NCBI GenBank assembly: GCA_002691835.1
Contig: NZJA01000153.1
Span: 2,541 to 8,639, forward strand
DNA length: 6,099 nucleotides
Direction of reading: 5' to 3'
Origin: Planctomycetota bacterium
GTDB lineage: Bacteria > Planctomycetota > UBA8108 > UBA1146
Part shown: in pieces, positions 5,454 to 6,099 of the stretch
How positions within the stretch are numbered: position 1 is the stretch's first letter
Layout of the letters: each line of letters opens with the position of its first letter
Notes under the pieces: generated by a model
What the model was told of the DNA's origin: nothing
What the model saw: the letters and a program-made list of their open reading frames with translations, nothing else
The model's database searches: none
Translations under genes and position numbers: made by a program

Positions 5454-5898
5454 CTTGTTTGAAAATAGCTAAGCCAAGCAAAATAGGCAGGAACCAAATA
5501 TGGTCTAACCAATTCTTAAGCACTAAATATTTACGATCCAATCATTACTAACAAATAAAATAATATCCTCTCAAGAAATCACTAGTTACTGAAAATAACG
5601 GGATTCAAGGACAACAATGACTTATCGAAAATTTCTTAGGACTAGTCAGCACTAAAAACAAACAATGATGTAGATGCAGCTTCAATAACCGTGATCGTCA
5701 ACAGGGAGTGGGTTATCACCCGCTGTTTTGCAGGATTGTTTCGGGAGCACAACCATGCACTCATAATGGCTGCAATAAAAGCATGGTACATTTCTAGACA
5801 ATGCAATTAAAAGATTCATCAATCGCCGTATTCACCACAGACATTTCAAAGGAACGCACTAACAACCTCAGAAAACTAATATTGAGCCATAATTTTCT
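5454..5898. other. AT-rich convergent spacer, no gene seen apart from a terminator
   Basis: This 445-bp stretch separates DUF4178 from the open frame on the opposite strand. Plus-strand ATG frames are all very short (for example 12 codons from 5617 and 14 codons from 5767). ACTAGT occurs twice (5581-5586 and 5641-5646), which is probably chance. The only structured element I trust is the hairpin at 5707-5729. No tRNA-like T-loop or remnant of a known gene is visible. Confidence 0.5.
5707..5729 (+). terminator. Probable Rho-independent terminator of the DUF4178 operon
   Basis: AGTGGGT (5707-5713), loop TATC, and ACCCGCT (5718-5724) form a 7-bp stem with one G-T wobble, followed by GTTTTG. The stem is GC-rich in an AT-rich background and the T-run is on the plus strand, matching the direction of the operon. 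It lies 253 bp after the DUF4178 stop, so the transcript would carry a long 3' untranslated tail, or the hairpin may end a separate small RNA. The T-run is short (four), so it may be leaky. On the minus strand no T-run follows. Confidence 0.5.
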
Positions 5899-6099
5899 TT
5901 ACAAATAAAGAAGAAGAAATGGAGAAATTAATATTATCGCGCCCAGAAAGATTCGTAGCTTTAACATTGACGAAAGCCTTCTCCTTTTTACGCGCAAAAT
6001 CACAGACGATGCCGCTTTAAGTTCATAAATGGATGCGATAAGGGAACCAATACAGTAAATATAAGTCACGTAGTACAACTTATCAAGATAGGTTATATA
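5899..6099 (-). CDS. C-terminal fragment of a membrane protein, runs off the right edge; possible ligand-gated channel TM3-TM4
   Basis: On the minus strand a frame is open from the window edge (6099) for 66 codons to TAA at 5899-5901; the start lies outside the window. The peptide begins YITYLDKLYYVTYIYC, continues as a hydrophobic helix ending SIYE (23-26), then has a basic linker (RVKRRR at 36-41) and a second hydrophobic helix (about 50-66, ending SPFLLLYL) right at the C-terminus. Two helices joined by an Arg-rich loop, a YxTxxD-type entry, and an acidic residue closing the first helix recall TM3-TM4 of pentameric (Cys-loop-type) ligand-gated channels. The D-to-E spacing seems about one turn longer than usual. 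That family call is tentative. A frame this long could arise by chance in AT-rich DNA, but its membrane-protein-like composition and terminal helix argue for a real gene. An internal ATG (residue 45) would give only a 22-residue hydrophobic peptide. Confidence 0.5.
   Translation of the reverse strand, partial: YITYLDKLYYVTYIYCIGSLIASIYELKAASSVILRVKRRRLSSMLKLRIFLGAIILISPFLLLYL

Noticed and set aside
5895..5912. AT-only style hairpin TTCTTTA-CAAA-TAAAGAA at the 3' end of the minus-strand frame
   Set aside because: The stem is almost entirely A-T and no T-run follows it on the minus strand, so it is too weak to call a terminator.
5919..6020. 33-codon plus-strand ORF beginning MEKLILSRPERF
   Set aside because: A purine-rich stretch precedes the ATG, but the ORF is very short and antisense to the longer stop-free minus-strand frame, which is the better candidate.

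Overview
The window looks like picocyanobacterial chromosome (marine Synechococcus, or a high-GC, low-light Prochlorococcus). The evidence is the style of the proteins (a YeeZ-like epimerase, a DUF350 protein, a membrane-tethered aminopropyltransferase and DUF4178), moderate GC in the genes, AT-rich spacers and unusually long intergenic gaps for a small genome. This is inferred from protein character only; there is no rRNA or other marker. I see no rRNA, tRNA, CRISPR array, insertion sequence or integrase.

Left part (1-1774). The window opens inside the 3' end of a plus-strand short-chain dehydrogenase (1-174). A poorly coding stretch follows, with one candidate 58-codon ORF (415-591). A minus-strand gene (594-1442) then encodes an atypical NAD(P)-binding epimerase-like protein that lacks the usual YxxxK motif. 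A 332-bp spacer (1443-1774) contains a GC-rich hairpin but no convincing gene.

Central cassette (1775-5453). This is the most interesting part. A small DUF350 membrane protein (minus strand) is divergent, across about 58 bp, from a tightly coupled plus-strand operon of four genes. These are a two-helix membrane protein with an extracytoplasmic beta-rich domain, a 76-residue secreted Gly/Ser-rich protein, a polytopic membrane protein fused to a spermidine-synthase-type aminopropyltransferase domain, and a membrane-anchored DUF4178 protein. The genes overlap by 1, 4 and 1 nt. DUF350, DUF4178 and SpeE-like proteins recur together in bacterial clusters such as yjfK/yjfL and in Gram-positive clusters with SpeD and DUF4247. 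No biochemical function for the whole set is known to me. My inference is an envelope-associated system that makes or transfers an aminopropyl or polyamine group. The small secreted protein, which ends in a Gly/Pro-rich segment with a terminal Lys, is a possible target or partner.

Right part (5454-6099). AT-rich sequence downstream of DUF4178 contains a plausible Rho-independent terminator (5707-5729). On the minus strand, an open frame with no stop runs off the right edge (6099 down to 5899). It encodes two hydrophobic helices joined by a basic linker, as expected for the C-terminus of a membrane protein. It distantly resembles the TM3-TM4 end of pentameric ligand-gated channels.
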